64,000 bases of DNA, taken from contig NZ_WPIK01000017.1 of NCBI RefSeq assembly GCF_009754915.1, positions 1 through 64,000 of the forward strand, in the 5' to 3' direction. The notes under the pieces were generated by a model, which saw only the letters and a list, made by a program, of their open reading frames with translations, made no database searches and was not told the DNA's origin. The DNA is from Mucilaginibacter arboris. GTDB lineage: Bacteria > Bacteroidota > Bacteroidia > Sphingobacteriales > Sphingobacteriaceae. This document shows positions 9,323-16,576 of this stretch, piece after piece. A program made the translations under genes and the position numbers. Position 1 is the first letter of the stretch. Every line of letters starts with the position of its first letter.

Positions 9323-10811
9323 GATGAGCAAGAACAGGCACGAAGAGATTATGGATCACTTTAACCAATTAAAAGTATTGGTGATTGGTGATTTAGTAAT
9401 GGATATTTACCTTAAAGGTGATAGCTTTAGGCTTTCACCAGAAGGGCCCGTGCCTGTTGTTACCATTTCCAGTCGCGAAGAAATTCCAGGTGGCGCAGCA
9501 AATGCAGCCATCAATTTAAAAGCTTTAGGCGCACAAGTAAGTTTTTTGGCAATTGCCGGTGATGATAAAGATGGCGATAAGGCTTGCAAGTTCATGGAAA
9601 AAGCCGGAATTAATTGTGATGCGATTGTTCGGGAACCTTTCCGAACAACGGTTACCAAAACCAGGTTAGTTTCTAACGGACAGTTGTTAAGCCGTTTTGA
9701 TTGCGGATCTCAAAATCCGCCTTCTGCTGATTCTGAGCAGAAAATATTTCAGTTTTTAAAAGCTCGTTACAGCCGTTTCGATGCAGTTGTTTTAGGAGAT
9801 TACAAAGCCGGTTTGTTTACGCCGGCTTTGATTGAGTTTTTGCAGCAGATTCAGCAGCAATCTCCTGCTTATTTAGCACTGGATTCTAAAAATTTGCCTT
9901 TGTTTACGCCGTTGCAGCCTTCTGTTGTAAAACCGAATTATGTAGAAGCGATCAGTTTACTTAACCTGCAATCGTTAAGCAATAACCGGATTGAGCAGTT
10001 GAAAAATTACGGACCAACTTTGTATCGATTGACAGGCGCAGAGCACATTACGCTTACTTTGGATGAAGAAGGTTCAATGCTATTTGAAAAAGGAGAATAT
10101 GTGCATCATACGCCAGCATATCAGGTAGAAGCACCGCATGTTGTTGGCGCGGGCGATACTTTTATCAGCACGTTTACTTTGGCACAGTGCTCTGGTGCAA
10201 ATACAGTGGAAGCGGCCGAATTGGCTACTGCAGCGGCTACGGTTGCTATCCGTAAAACGACTACAGCCCCTTGTTTTCTAACCGAATTAAAAGCATTCTT
10301 TTCTACGCAGAACAAGTATGTGTCTGATGCTAAAGAACTGGAAGAATTATCCCAGTTTTACCATCAGCAAGGCAAAAATATTGTGTTTACAAATGGTTGT
10401 TTTGATATTCTGCATTCTGGCCACGTTAGTTATTTAAACCAGTCTAAAAATTATGGAGATGTGCTGATAGTTGGTTTAAATAATGATGAAAGTATCAAAC
10501 GTTTAAAAGGTTCCAGCCGGCCAATTAATGAGCTTGCTGATCGTATTATGGTACTTTCCGGCTTAAGTTCTATTGATCATATCGTGCCTTTTGGTTCTGC
10601 GGAAGATGATACGCCATCAGCCTTGATCCGTGCAGCAAAACCGCAATATTATATTAAAGGCGGCGATTACAATATGCAAAACCTGCCAGAAGCAAAAGTT
10701 GTGGAAGAAGTTGGCGGACAGGTTGCTTTTATTCCTTTAGTGCCAGATCATTCTACTACGAACATGATCAAAAAGATTAATGCGGATGCAAAGATGTTAA
10801 AAGCGATCTGA
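9321..10811 (+). CDS. hldE: Bifunctional heptose-7-P kinase / heptose-1-P adenylyltransferase
   Basis: A 496-residue two-domain enzyme of ADP-heptose synthesis for LPS inner core. The N-terminal ribokinase-fold domain (1 to about 325) has VIGDLVMDIYLKGDSFRLSP, the GG motif EIPGGAANAAINL and the catalytic GAGDTF (Asp279). The C-terminal nucleotidyltransferase domain (about 345-496) has FTNGCFDILHSGH (356-368) with the HxGH signature. It phosphorylates D-glycero-D-manno-heptose 7-phosphate and then adenylylates the 1-phosphate. The full fused length equals the enterobacterial enzyme. A GT9 heptosyltransferase at 11847-12977 uses the product. Alternative start is the second Met. Confidence 0.95.
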   Translation: MMSKNRHEEIMDHFNQLKVLVIGDLVMDIYLKGDSFRLSPEGPVPVVTISSREEIPGGAANAAINLKALGAQVSFLAIAGDDKDGDKACKFMEKAGINCDAIVREPFRTTVTKTRLVSNGQLLSRFDCGSQNPPSADSEQKIFQFLKARYSRFDAVVLGDYKAGLFTPALIEFLQQIQQQSPAYLALDSKNLPLFTPLQPSVVKPNYVEAISLLNLQSLSNNRIEQLKNYGPTLYRLTGAEHITLTLDEEGSMLFEKGEYVHHTPAYQVEAPHVVGAGDTFISTFTLAQCSGANTVEAAELATAAATVAIRKTTTAPCFLTELKAFFSTQNKYVSDAKELEELSQFYHQQGKNIVFTNGCFDILHSGHVSYLNQSKNYGDVLIVGLNNDESIKRLKGSSRPINELADRIMVLSGLSSIDHIVPFGSAEDDTPSALIRAAKPQYYIKGGDYNMQNLPEAKVVEEVGGQVAFIPLVPDHSTTNMIKKINADAKMLKAI

Positions 10812-10820
10812 TTAAACTTT

Positions 10821-10938
10821 TTCTGTCATTCCGAATGAAGAGAGGAATCTTCATCAAATCGATTTTCTTTTGTGCGTTCTTTTGCTTGATCAAAAGAACC
10901 AAAAATCAAGAATGCCGGATCGCCTCCGGGCGGCATTC
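10821..10938. repeat. Composite intergenic repeat with two hairpins
   Basis: Three parts follow hldE: a stretch like CATTCCGAATGAAGAGAGG, a common dispersed-repeat phrase in many bacteria (from memory); then GTTCTTTTG (10876-10884) pairing with CAAAAGAAC (10891-10899); then GAATGCC (10910-10916) pairing with GGCATTC (10932-10938) around a GC-rich loop. Its base composition differs from the surroundings. It may also serve as the hldE terminator. Confidence 0.55.
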
Positions 10939-10998
10939 AACCCTACGCACCTGGACGGCTACCTTTATGGTTTAATACCTTTATTGTAAACAGACAAA

Positions 10999-11042
10999 AT
11001 GCTTCTTTTATCACCTAAAAATTATAGTGCTAAAAGAAGCAT
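10999..11042. repeat. Paired palindromic repeat, short form
   Basis: 44 bp, with exact cores at both ends (10999-11010 and 11031-11042) and TCACCTAAAAATTATAGTGC between them. It sits between convergent hldE and the GT2 gene, so it could also act as a terminator stem. Confidence 0.88.
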
Positions 11043-11049
11043 TTGTATT

Positions 11050-11847
11050 TTAATCCCTCAAAAACTCCGGTGCATTTACTTCCCGGTTTACCAAAGTTGT
11101 AGGCAGTTCTAAATGGTAACCGCCAGAAGGCAGCAAACCAAAACCGCCATATTTTTTCATCAGTTTTTGCTGAATGTAAACTTCTTCGCCGCAATGTTCT
11201 TCCGGTAGTTGTTCCCAAAAAGTAAAGCCGCCATTTTCACGCAACTTCTCTGTATCATATAAAATACAACCGCCAACCCAGGCAATTTTGTATTTCTTTT
11301 GGTTTTCCGGCTGGATATTTAATTGCTGGGCAACATGCATAATATTAGCCGCATTATGTACCACATGCCTTTGCCATTCGGTTGTTTTGGGTTGAATGGT
11401 TTCCGGTTGAACTTTATCTTCCCAAAACTCAATTTGCTGCTGGTGCGCACGGATATCTTTACTATAACTCAAACCGATAGGCATCATGCCCACAAAAGCA
11501 GCATTTTCTTCATCCAGCGCTTTTACCATTCGGCCAATTACATCCGGTTCCAGGATAATATCATCATCCAAATACAAAGAATATTCGCCTGTACTTTGAT
11601 CCAGCAAAAACTGCCTTTGGTGAGCAATACCTTTTTTGGGAAGATTTTGTACGAGTTTTAAAGGCGTTTTGTGAAGATCGAAAATCCGCTGCAAGGTTTG
11701 GATCACGCCATTGTTTCCGGTAAAATTATCGCTCTGATCAGCAACAATCACTTCAAAACCGCTAAAATCCTGAGCCGTTAAAGCGGTTAAAGTGGCTATA
11801 AGCGCCGTTAGCCGGTTATAAGTTGGTATTAAAACAGATACTTTCAT
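11050..11847 (-). CDS. GT2 family glycosyltransferase
   Basis: A 265-residue GT-A transferase. The N-terminal MKVSVLIPTYNRLTALIATL is typical of GT2, and YLDDDIILEPDV (about 93-104) holds the DxD metal/nucleotide-sugar motif. GGFTFWEQLPEEHCGEE near residue 210 resembles the acceptor-side ED motif. It is cytoplasmic. Its ATG shares one base with the stop of the upstream heptosyltransferase gene (TAATG), so the two are co-translated, which points to LPS core assembly. Sugar specificity is unknown. Confidence 0.9.
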   Translation of the reverse strand: MKVSVLIPTYNRLTALIATLTALTAQDFSGFEVIVADQSDNFTGNNGVIQTLQRIFDLHKTPLKLVQNLPKKGIAHQRQFLLDQSTGEYSLYLDDDIILEPDVIGRMVKALDEENAAFVGMMPIGLSYSKDIRAHQQQIEFWEDKVQPETIQPKTTEWQRHVVHNAANIMHVAQQLNIQPENQKKYKIAWVGGCILYDTEKLRENGGFTFWEQLPEEHCGEEVYIQQKLMKKYGGFGLLPSGGYHLELPTTLVNREVNAPEFLRD

Positions 11848-12977
11848 TATATATAATTGCTTGGCGATACCGGTAATTGTTCAGCTTCCTTCGGCCATTC
11901 TTCACTTTGTTGCAACAGATCAAATGCAGCAATTTTCACTTGTTCTATGCTGATCCCATCCACAAAAGAAATCTCATGCTTACAATCTTTATCGTTTTGC
12001 TCAGAAGCCGGGCCTGTGATGGTTTTATCGCAAACCGGGCATACAATCATCCAGGATAACAAAGTACGGTTTAAAGTGATGGTAAAAGGGGCACTGGTGA
12101 TGATGTTGCCGCACCAGTAAGTTGCTACCGTTGGCGTTTTTAAAGCGCGCGCCAGGTGTAACGGGCCGGTATCGTTAGAGATCAATAGTTTGGAAACCGA
12201 TAGCAGTCCTGTTAAGCCAGCCAAAGATACTTTTCCGCAGAAATTAAGCACATGCTTCTTTTGTGCCATATTTTTGATCACGGCATCTGTTACTTCCCTT
12301 TCCCAATCGCTTCCAGTAACGATAACGGTAAAACCGGCTTCAATCAAAAAATCTGCAACAGCAGCAAAGTTTTCAGGCGACCAGCGCCGGCGTAAATCCG
12401 TAGCGCCGGGATGGATAACAACGAATTTTTTACTTTGATAATTAGGAATAATCGTTTTCAATTCATCCAAATCAGAAGGTATCGTTTCAAATTCCGGTTC
12501 TACAAATGCTGTTCGTGCGCCTGCTTTTGAAACTACTTCCAGATAACGCATCGGTTCGCTAAAATACATAATGTAAGGCACGTTGATATCCAAAGGCGGC
12601 GCTCCGGCTGCTTGCAAACCAATGCTTTTTTTAGCACCTAAACGTTTGGTAAACGGATTGGAATTGCCGCCGCCGCCATGAAACTGGAAAGCTAAATCAA
12701 ACGCTTCAGCCTGCATTTCTGCAAAAAACTGATCCAATTGCGCCTCGTCCCGCTGGTAATCATAAGCGGCGCCAACGCCGGGATAAGGCGGAACAACGAC
12801 CACACGATCAATCGGGACCGGCCTCTCTTTTAAAAACTCCTGGTGCCAGGGTTTACCCAGATAAACAATTTCGGCACCCGGAAAAGTTTCTTTTAAAGCA
12901 CGTAAAGCAGGTAAAACAAAAATAAAATCGCCCAGCGCGTTGGCCCTTACAACGGCTATCTTTTTAACTGTTTCCAA
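11847..12977 (-). CDS. GT9 ADP-heptose:LPS heptosyltransferase
   Basis: A 376-residue GT9 protein. KIAVVRANALGDFIFVLPALRAL at the N terminus and FVVIHPGATDLRRRWSPENF (about 180-205) are family signatures, and ISNDTGPLHLARAL (about 263-276) holds the ADP-heptose site. A cysteine cluster (CPVCDKT...CKHE, about 312-331) is unusual and could bind zinc. The proposed start is TTG at 12977; no in-frame ATG lies just upstream, and the frame stays open through the repeat core at 12986. It feeds on the HldE product and is co-translated with the next GT2. A near-core ATGCTTCTTTTG lies inside the gene at 12252-12263. Confidence 0.9.
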   Translation of the reverse strand: METVKKIAVVRANALGDFIFVLPALRALKETFPGAEIVYLGKPWHQEFLKERPVPIDRVVVVPPYPGVGAAYDYQRDEAQLDQFFAEMQAEAFDLAFQFHGGGGNSNPFTKRLGAKKSIGLQAAGAPPLDINVPYIMYFSEPMRYLEVVSKAGARTAFVEPEFETIPSDLDELKTIIPNYQSKKFVVIHPGATDLRRRWSPENFAAVADFLIEAGFTVIVTGSDWEREVTDAVIKNMAQKKHVLNFCGKVSLAGLTGLLSVSKLLISNDTGPLHLARALKTPTVATYWCGNIITSAPFTITLNRTLLSWMIVCPVCDKTITGPASEQNDKDCKHEISFVDGISIEQVKIAAFDLLQQSEEWPKEAEQLPVSPSNYI

Positions 12978-12985
12978 TTTTGTTA

Positions 12986-12997
12986 ATGCTTCTTTTA
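12986..12997 (-). repeat. Solo repeat core before the heptosyltransferase start
   Basis: Exact ATGCTTCTTTTA, then TCGG and TAATTTATTTG. On the minus strand it reads TAAAAGAAGCAT and ends 8 nt before the proposed TTG start, so its purine tract lies where a ribosome binding site would be. Confidence 0.85.
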
Positions 12998-13005
12998 TCG
13001 GTAAT

Positions 13006-13452
13006 TTATTTGTCGGATGTACACAAACCGATTAATTCAGTTTTTGCCAGGATATGTCCTTCCGCAGCTTGTTCCACGGCTGTTTTGTCTGATGCTTTCG
13101 GAATATCCAAAACGGTATCTAAAGCGGTTAAAGTAAACAGATAAGTATGCGTTCCGGAAAAATATTTCGGACAAGGGCCTTCATAACCAAAGCTTTTATT
13201 GTTTGCCAAACCTTCGGTTGCGCCTTCCGGGATTTCGTTTTGTTTGATTGAGGTAATCGTTGGCGGAATGTTGAATAACAACCAGTGAATCCATGCTGTT
13301 GGTGTAGCATTAGTATCTTCCAGGCTTAAAATCAGGCTTTTTGTTCCTTCAGGGATATCTTCAAAAAATAATGGCGGGTTGATGTTTTCACTTAAACAGG
13401 TAAATAGTTCAGGAAATTCCTGGTTTGATTCGAATACGCTTTTTAAATTCAT
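13006..13452 (-). CDS. YbhB/YbcL-type PEBP protein
   Basis: A 148-residue phosphatidylethanolamine-binding-like (Raf kinase inhibitor-like) protein. Family hallmarks: INPPLFFEDIPEGTKSLILSLEDTNA (Dx pocket), WIHWLLFNIPP, YEGPCPKYFSGTHTYLFTLTALD with the GPxP..G.H.Y motif. No signal peptide. Bacterial members bind small anions or phospholipid-like ligands; physiological function is generally unknown. It lies in tandem with the LPS genes, but nothing ties it to them beyond position. Confidence 0.9.
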   Translation of the reverse strand: MNLKSVFESNQEFPELFTCLSENINPPLFFEDIPEGTKSLILSLEDTNATPTAWIHWLLFNIPPTITSIKQNEIPEGATEGLANNKSFGYEGPCPKYFSGTHTYLFTLTALDTVLDIPKASDKTAVEQAAEGHILAKTELIGLCTSDK

Positions 13453-13515
13453 GTTAGGTTGATGTTGAATATTTATGAGAGACGAAGGTATAAATTAGAG
13501 CAGATATAACTCCGA

Positions 13516-13527
13516 ATACTGTTTTTA
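13516..13527 (-). repeat. Sister-type core at the end of the GT fusion gene
   Basis: Exact ATACTGTTTTTA followed by GGTATGAAAAATT. Its TTA (13525-13527) is the stop codon of the fusion gene on the minus strand. An inverse copy (15463-15474) lies on the other side of the gene. Confidence 0.55.
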
Positions 13528-15402
13528 GGTATGAAAAATTGTGCTCGCTGCTTCATCCATAACTTGCAGTTTTTTGCGTTCGATTGCTTTTTTAAAGAAA
13601 GCAATCAGTTCTTCTACATGATAATCGAACGAAAAAAGCATCCGTTTTTCCCAAACGGTTTGGCGCAATTGTTTCATTTTTTCTTGATCACGCAATTGCA
13701 AGGCTAACTCAGCAGCATCATTAAAAAACAAGCCTAAACCAAGGTTTTTTACGATGGATTGCGTGGCAACGGTATGGCCGCTATTATCACGCTGTAACAT
13801 CGGCAAACCGGCAGCAGCTAAAGTTGCCATTCGTGCCGGATAGTTTAAATCGTCCCAATTGGCCTTCATCAGTTCGCCTTCGTTATCGCTTTTGAAAAAA
13901 TGCAGCCAGCCCGCATCGTATTGCGAAAACTCTTTCACCCAGTTATGCTGCGTTACGTTGGGATGGATATGCAAATAACCAGGCGCCAGTTTTTGCGTTT
14001 TGATGATCCACTCTTTCCATTGTCCGTGTGTAAAATCGCCATAAAAGTGAACGTGAATTTTTTGTTTGGCCAGTTCAACAACGGTATGCGGATGCAAACC
14101 AATTGGACGACCGGGAACTACCGTATGTAGTTCACCATCTTTTTCAGAAAGCAGCGGCGATAATTCAGTTTTAAACCAATCTTTTTTCGGGAGATCTCCA
14201 TCTAAAACCAAAGCAGTTTCAGCGGATTCTTTTGGTAGGAATTGTAAAAACCAATCACGCATTTCGGGACTAGTGTAAATTTGTCCATCGGATTTGGTGT
14301 ATAAATCCATCATTTGCGGCCAGGTCCCTTTTTCCATGCAAATAAAAGGCCCTTCTTTAAAATTCCAGACGAACGGAATGCCCGTATCAGCCATTAAAAT
14401 TTCATGCGCAAAAGGAACGGCTTGCCAGTTTAATTGTCCGTAAATAATATCCGGTTTGAGTTCAGCTAAAGTTTGTTGCCAATTTTCGTAAGGAATATCG
14501 GTTACATTACCAAAAGGCAGCGGGCCAACATTGTTGTACCAATACGGATCGCGCATCCACAAACCATATAATTTGTGGCCTTGCTCTTCAAAAGCAACAA
14601 TGCGCTCGGCATTATAAGCCAGCTCGCCAACCAATACTATTTTTAGGCCGGTAAAAGAAGCATCGTCGCGTTTCTGGCGGAAAGGTTCATAATAACTGAT
14701 CTCATCAATATAATTTCCAACTGTGGTATGGTAGCGCAAAGGCTGTTTTACGTGGTAATATAATTTGTAAGGATTGATACCGCCAACCGGTTCCTGGATA
14801 ATTTTATAGCGTTGATTTGGATGATCGACCCACTCGCAACTTACTTTTTCGGTTGCTGCAAATGCTCCTTTTACCGCTAATTTATTCCAGAACATCCGGC
14901 CTAAATCATCGGTAACTAACTCATCTCGTTCTATCCAACGGTCTTCTGTTTTTTTGTGGAGACATTGTACTAATTGCAACCAGAAACCTTCTAATTTTCC
15001 GGTACAAGTTCGGTTGTAATGATGGCGGATTCCGGAAAAAGCAAGAACGTTTTCCTCCTTTTCTTCCAATTTATCCAGCAAAGATTGCAGGTGATTTTTG
15101 TAATAAATGTCATCCGCAGGCAAATAAGCAATTAAATGATGTTGCGCTTTTTCTAAAGCTAAATTTAATGCTGCGCCCAAGCCTGTATTTACTTCTTTTT
15201 CGAAATAACTGATTTGTGGATGATTTAAATATGGCGTAATTATTTTCTGAAGATCATCGGTAGAACCATCATTAATAATAATAAGTTCCCAATGGGTATG
15301 ACTTTGTAAGATTAAACTTTCTATCGCCCTGTTTATAAAACTCGCCTGATTATACACAGGCATCAAAACGGAAATACTTCGTTTACGGTCACTTTCACTC
15401 AT
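13525..15402 (-). CDS. Two-domain glycosyltransferase (GT2 plus GT-B-like)
   Basis: 625 residues. Domain 1 (1 to about 240) is GT2: ISVLMPVYNQASFINRAIES, IIINDGSTDD and LPADDIYY with the metal-binding DD. Domain 2 (about 250-610) begins LKIVLVGELAYNAERIVAF and resembles a GT-B glycosyltransferase (PFVWNFKEGPF, GWLHFFKSDNEGE, YPARMATLAAAGLPML). The junction, coding for DDASFTGLKI, is exactly a repeat core (14652-14663) with its A/T tail. This suggests that two genes formerly divided by an intergenic repeat were fused, although a native fusion is possible. The sequence of actions and sugars is unknown. Probably LPS or capsule assembly, given the neighbours. Confidence 0.87.
   Translation of the reverse strand: MSESDRKRSISVLMPVYNQASFINRAIESLILQSHTHWELIIINDGSTDDLQKIITPYLNHPQISYFEKEVNTGLGAALNLALEKAQHHLIAYLPADDIYYKNHLQSLLDKLEEKEENVLAFSGIRHHYNRTCTGKLEGFWLQLVQCLHKKTEDRWIERDELVTDDLGRMFWNKLAVKGAFAATEKVSCEWVDHPNQRYKIIQEPVGGINPYKLYYHVKQPLRYHTTVGNYIDEISYYEPFRQKRDDASFTGLKIVLVGELAYNAERIVAFEEQGHKLYGLWMRDPYWYNNVGPLPFGNVTDIPYENWQQTLAELKPDIIYGQLNWQAVPFAHEILMADTGIPFVWNFKEGPFICMEKGTWPQMMDLYTKSDGQIYTSPEMRDWFLQFLPKESAETALVLDGDLPKKDWFKTELSPLLSEKDGELHTVVPGRPIGLHPHTVVELAKQKIHVHFYGDFTHGQWKEWIIKTQKLAPGYLHIHPNVTQHNWVKEFSQYDAGWLHFFKSDNEGELMKANWDDLNYPARMATLAAAGLPMLQRDNSGHTVATQSIVKNLGLGLFFNDAAELALQLRDQEKMKQLRQTVWEKRMLFSFDYHVEELIAFFKKAIERKKLQVMDEAASTIFHT
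14652..14663 (+). repeat. Repeat core inside the GT fusion gene
   Basis: Exact TAAAAGAAGCAT on the plus strand. On the coding strand it reads ATGCTTCTTTTA followed by CCGGCC and TAAAAATAG, the same layout as intergenic arms. It encodes ASFTGLK at the boundary of the two catalytic domains. Confidence 0.85.
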
Positions 15403-15462
15403 GACCTGCTAAACTATGTTTTTTATTGATTTGTTTGTATTAGCAATAGAGAAAAAGTATGA

Positions 15463-15474
15463 TAAAAACAGTAT
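15463..15474 (+). repeat. Sister-type core before the GT fusion gene
   Basis: Exact TAAAAACAGTAT in the gap between the cupin gene and the GT fusion gene. It is inverted relative to the copy at 13516-13527. Confidence 0.5.
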
Positions 15475-15483
15475 TGACAATAA

Positions 15484-16344
15484 TCAGCGGACTGCTTTTT
15501 TAGCTGCCATCGAATCGCTTATTTTACAACCTAAACCCGCTACAAAAGCATAACTATACATAGCTACAGCCTTAATAGTGCTTTCCTGTTTTTTGAAATT
15601 CCATACATCTTTTAAAAATTCAGGATAATTTTTACTGTTTAACTGATCAAAAGCAACAGAAATAGTTGGCGTTAACGAATGCGCCGTATGCCACAAACCG
15701 AAAGGAATAAACAAAGTTTCGCCGGCATGAACGGTAAAAGTTATAGGTGTTGCTTTTTTAAACTCCGGGAATTTCTCGTAATCCGGCTCAAAAATATTGA
15801 GATTAGATTTCCAGGGGTTTTCGGGATCCGGATACAGGTATTTATCCTGTCCGCGTGGAAAAACGGTAAATTGTTTATCGCCAAATAATTGGGTAATCCA
15901 GGCATTTAAATGATAGAAATCCAAATGCAAATAGGGAAATTTTCCTCCGGGGCCTCCAATAAAAAGCTCGATTGCATTTCCCCAATGGCCAAGTTTAAAT
16001 AACTTATTATCGAACCAGTTTGGGTTGGCATAGTTCATTCCAATTGGACTAATTAGCGGTAGCAACTCTGGCAATTGCTCACCAATATCATATTTACAAG
16101 GATAAGGCGCAGGGTTTTCGGCGGTGCTGTTTTCTACCAAATCCATAATTTCCTGCATATTATACTCGTTGCCTTTTACAATCGTTTTACGGTCGCCGTA
16201 GTTTTTTCGGAACCAATCCGGATTAAATAATCCGTTTGCTTTCCAGATACTGGAAGCATTTTTAAAAACCAAAGGTATGCCCGGAAGATAATGTTCTTCC
16301 ATAAACTCCTGATAAGAAACTGCTCCTTTTTTTTGAATTTCCAT
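15484..16344 (-). CDS. JmjC/cupin_8-like Fe(II) oxygenase fold protein
   Basis: A 286-residue cupin-like protein. YLHLDFYHLNAW holds the HxD iron motif (His140, Asp142), FIPFGLWHTAHSL supplies the distal His (His219 or His222), and FPRGQDKYLYPDP is the typical cupin_8 strand. The complete metal triad suggests a 2-oxoglutarate-dependent hydroxylase or a related fold. No signal peptide. It is positioned between a glycosyltransferase and a peptidase and its substrate is unknown; family members modify proteins or small molecules. Confidence 0.82.
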   Translation of the reverse strand: MEIQKKGAVSYQEFMEEHYLPGIPLVFKNASSIWKANGLFNPDWFRKNYGDRKTIVKGNEYNMQEIMDLVENSTAENPAPYPCKYDIGEQLPELLPLISPIGMNYANPNWFDNKLFKLGHWGNAIELFIGGPGGKFPYLHLDFYHLNAWITQLFGDKQFTVFPRGQDKYLYPDPENPWKSNLNIFEPDYEKFPEFKKATPITFTVHAGETLFIPFGLWHTAHSLTPTISVAFDQLNSKNYPEFLKDVWNFKKQESTIKAVAMYSYAFVAGLGCKISDSMAAKKAVR

Positions 16345-16417
16345 TGTTCTAACCTGTTTAAAGGTTAGCTGTTTACGTAAAAAACGGGCTTAGGTTTTGG
16401 GTGAGGATATTTTGGTG

Positions 16418-16481
16418 ATGCTTCTTTTATCGCCCAAAAATTCTGGTTATGGCAACAATTTTAGGTTGATAAAAGAAGCAT
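16418..16481. repeat. Paired palindromic repeat
   Basis: 64 bp with exact cores at both ends. Left arm continues TCGCCCAAAAATT; the right arm on the complement continues TCAACCTAAAATTG. Located between the Dcp gene end and the cupin gene start. Confidence 0.9.
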
Positions 16482-16523
16482 GAATATTTTTATTGACATC
16501 TTTTTTCTTTTTTTACACTTCAT

Positions 16524-16558
16524 AAAAAATGCCTCTAAGATTTCGCTTAAAGGCATTT
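16524..16558 (-). terminator. Rho-independent terminator of the M3 peptidase gene
   Basis: AAATGCCT (16527-16534) pairs with AGGCATTT (16551-16558), extended by TAAG/CTTA. On the minus strand the stem is followed by TTTTTTATG. Confidence 0.8.
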
Positions 16559-16576
16559 CAATCAGGATAGATAACT

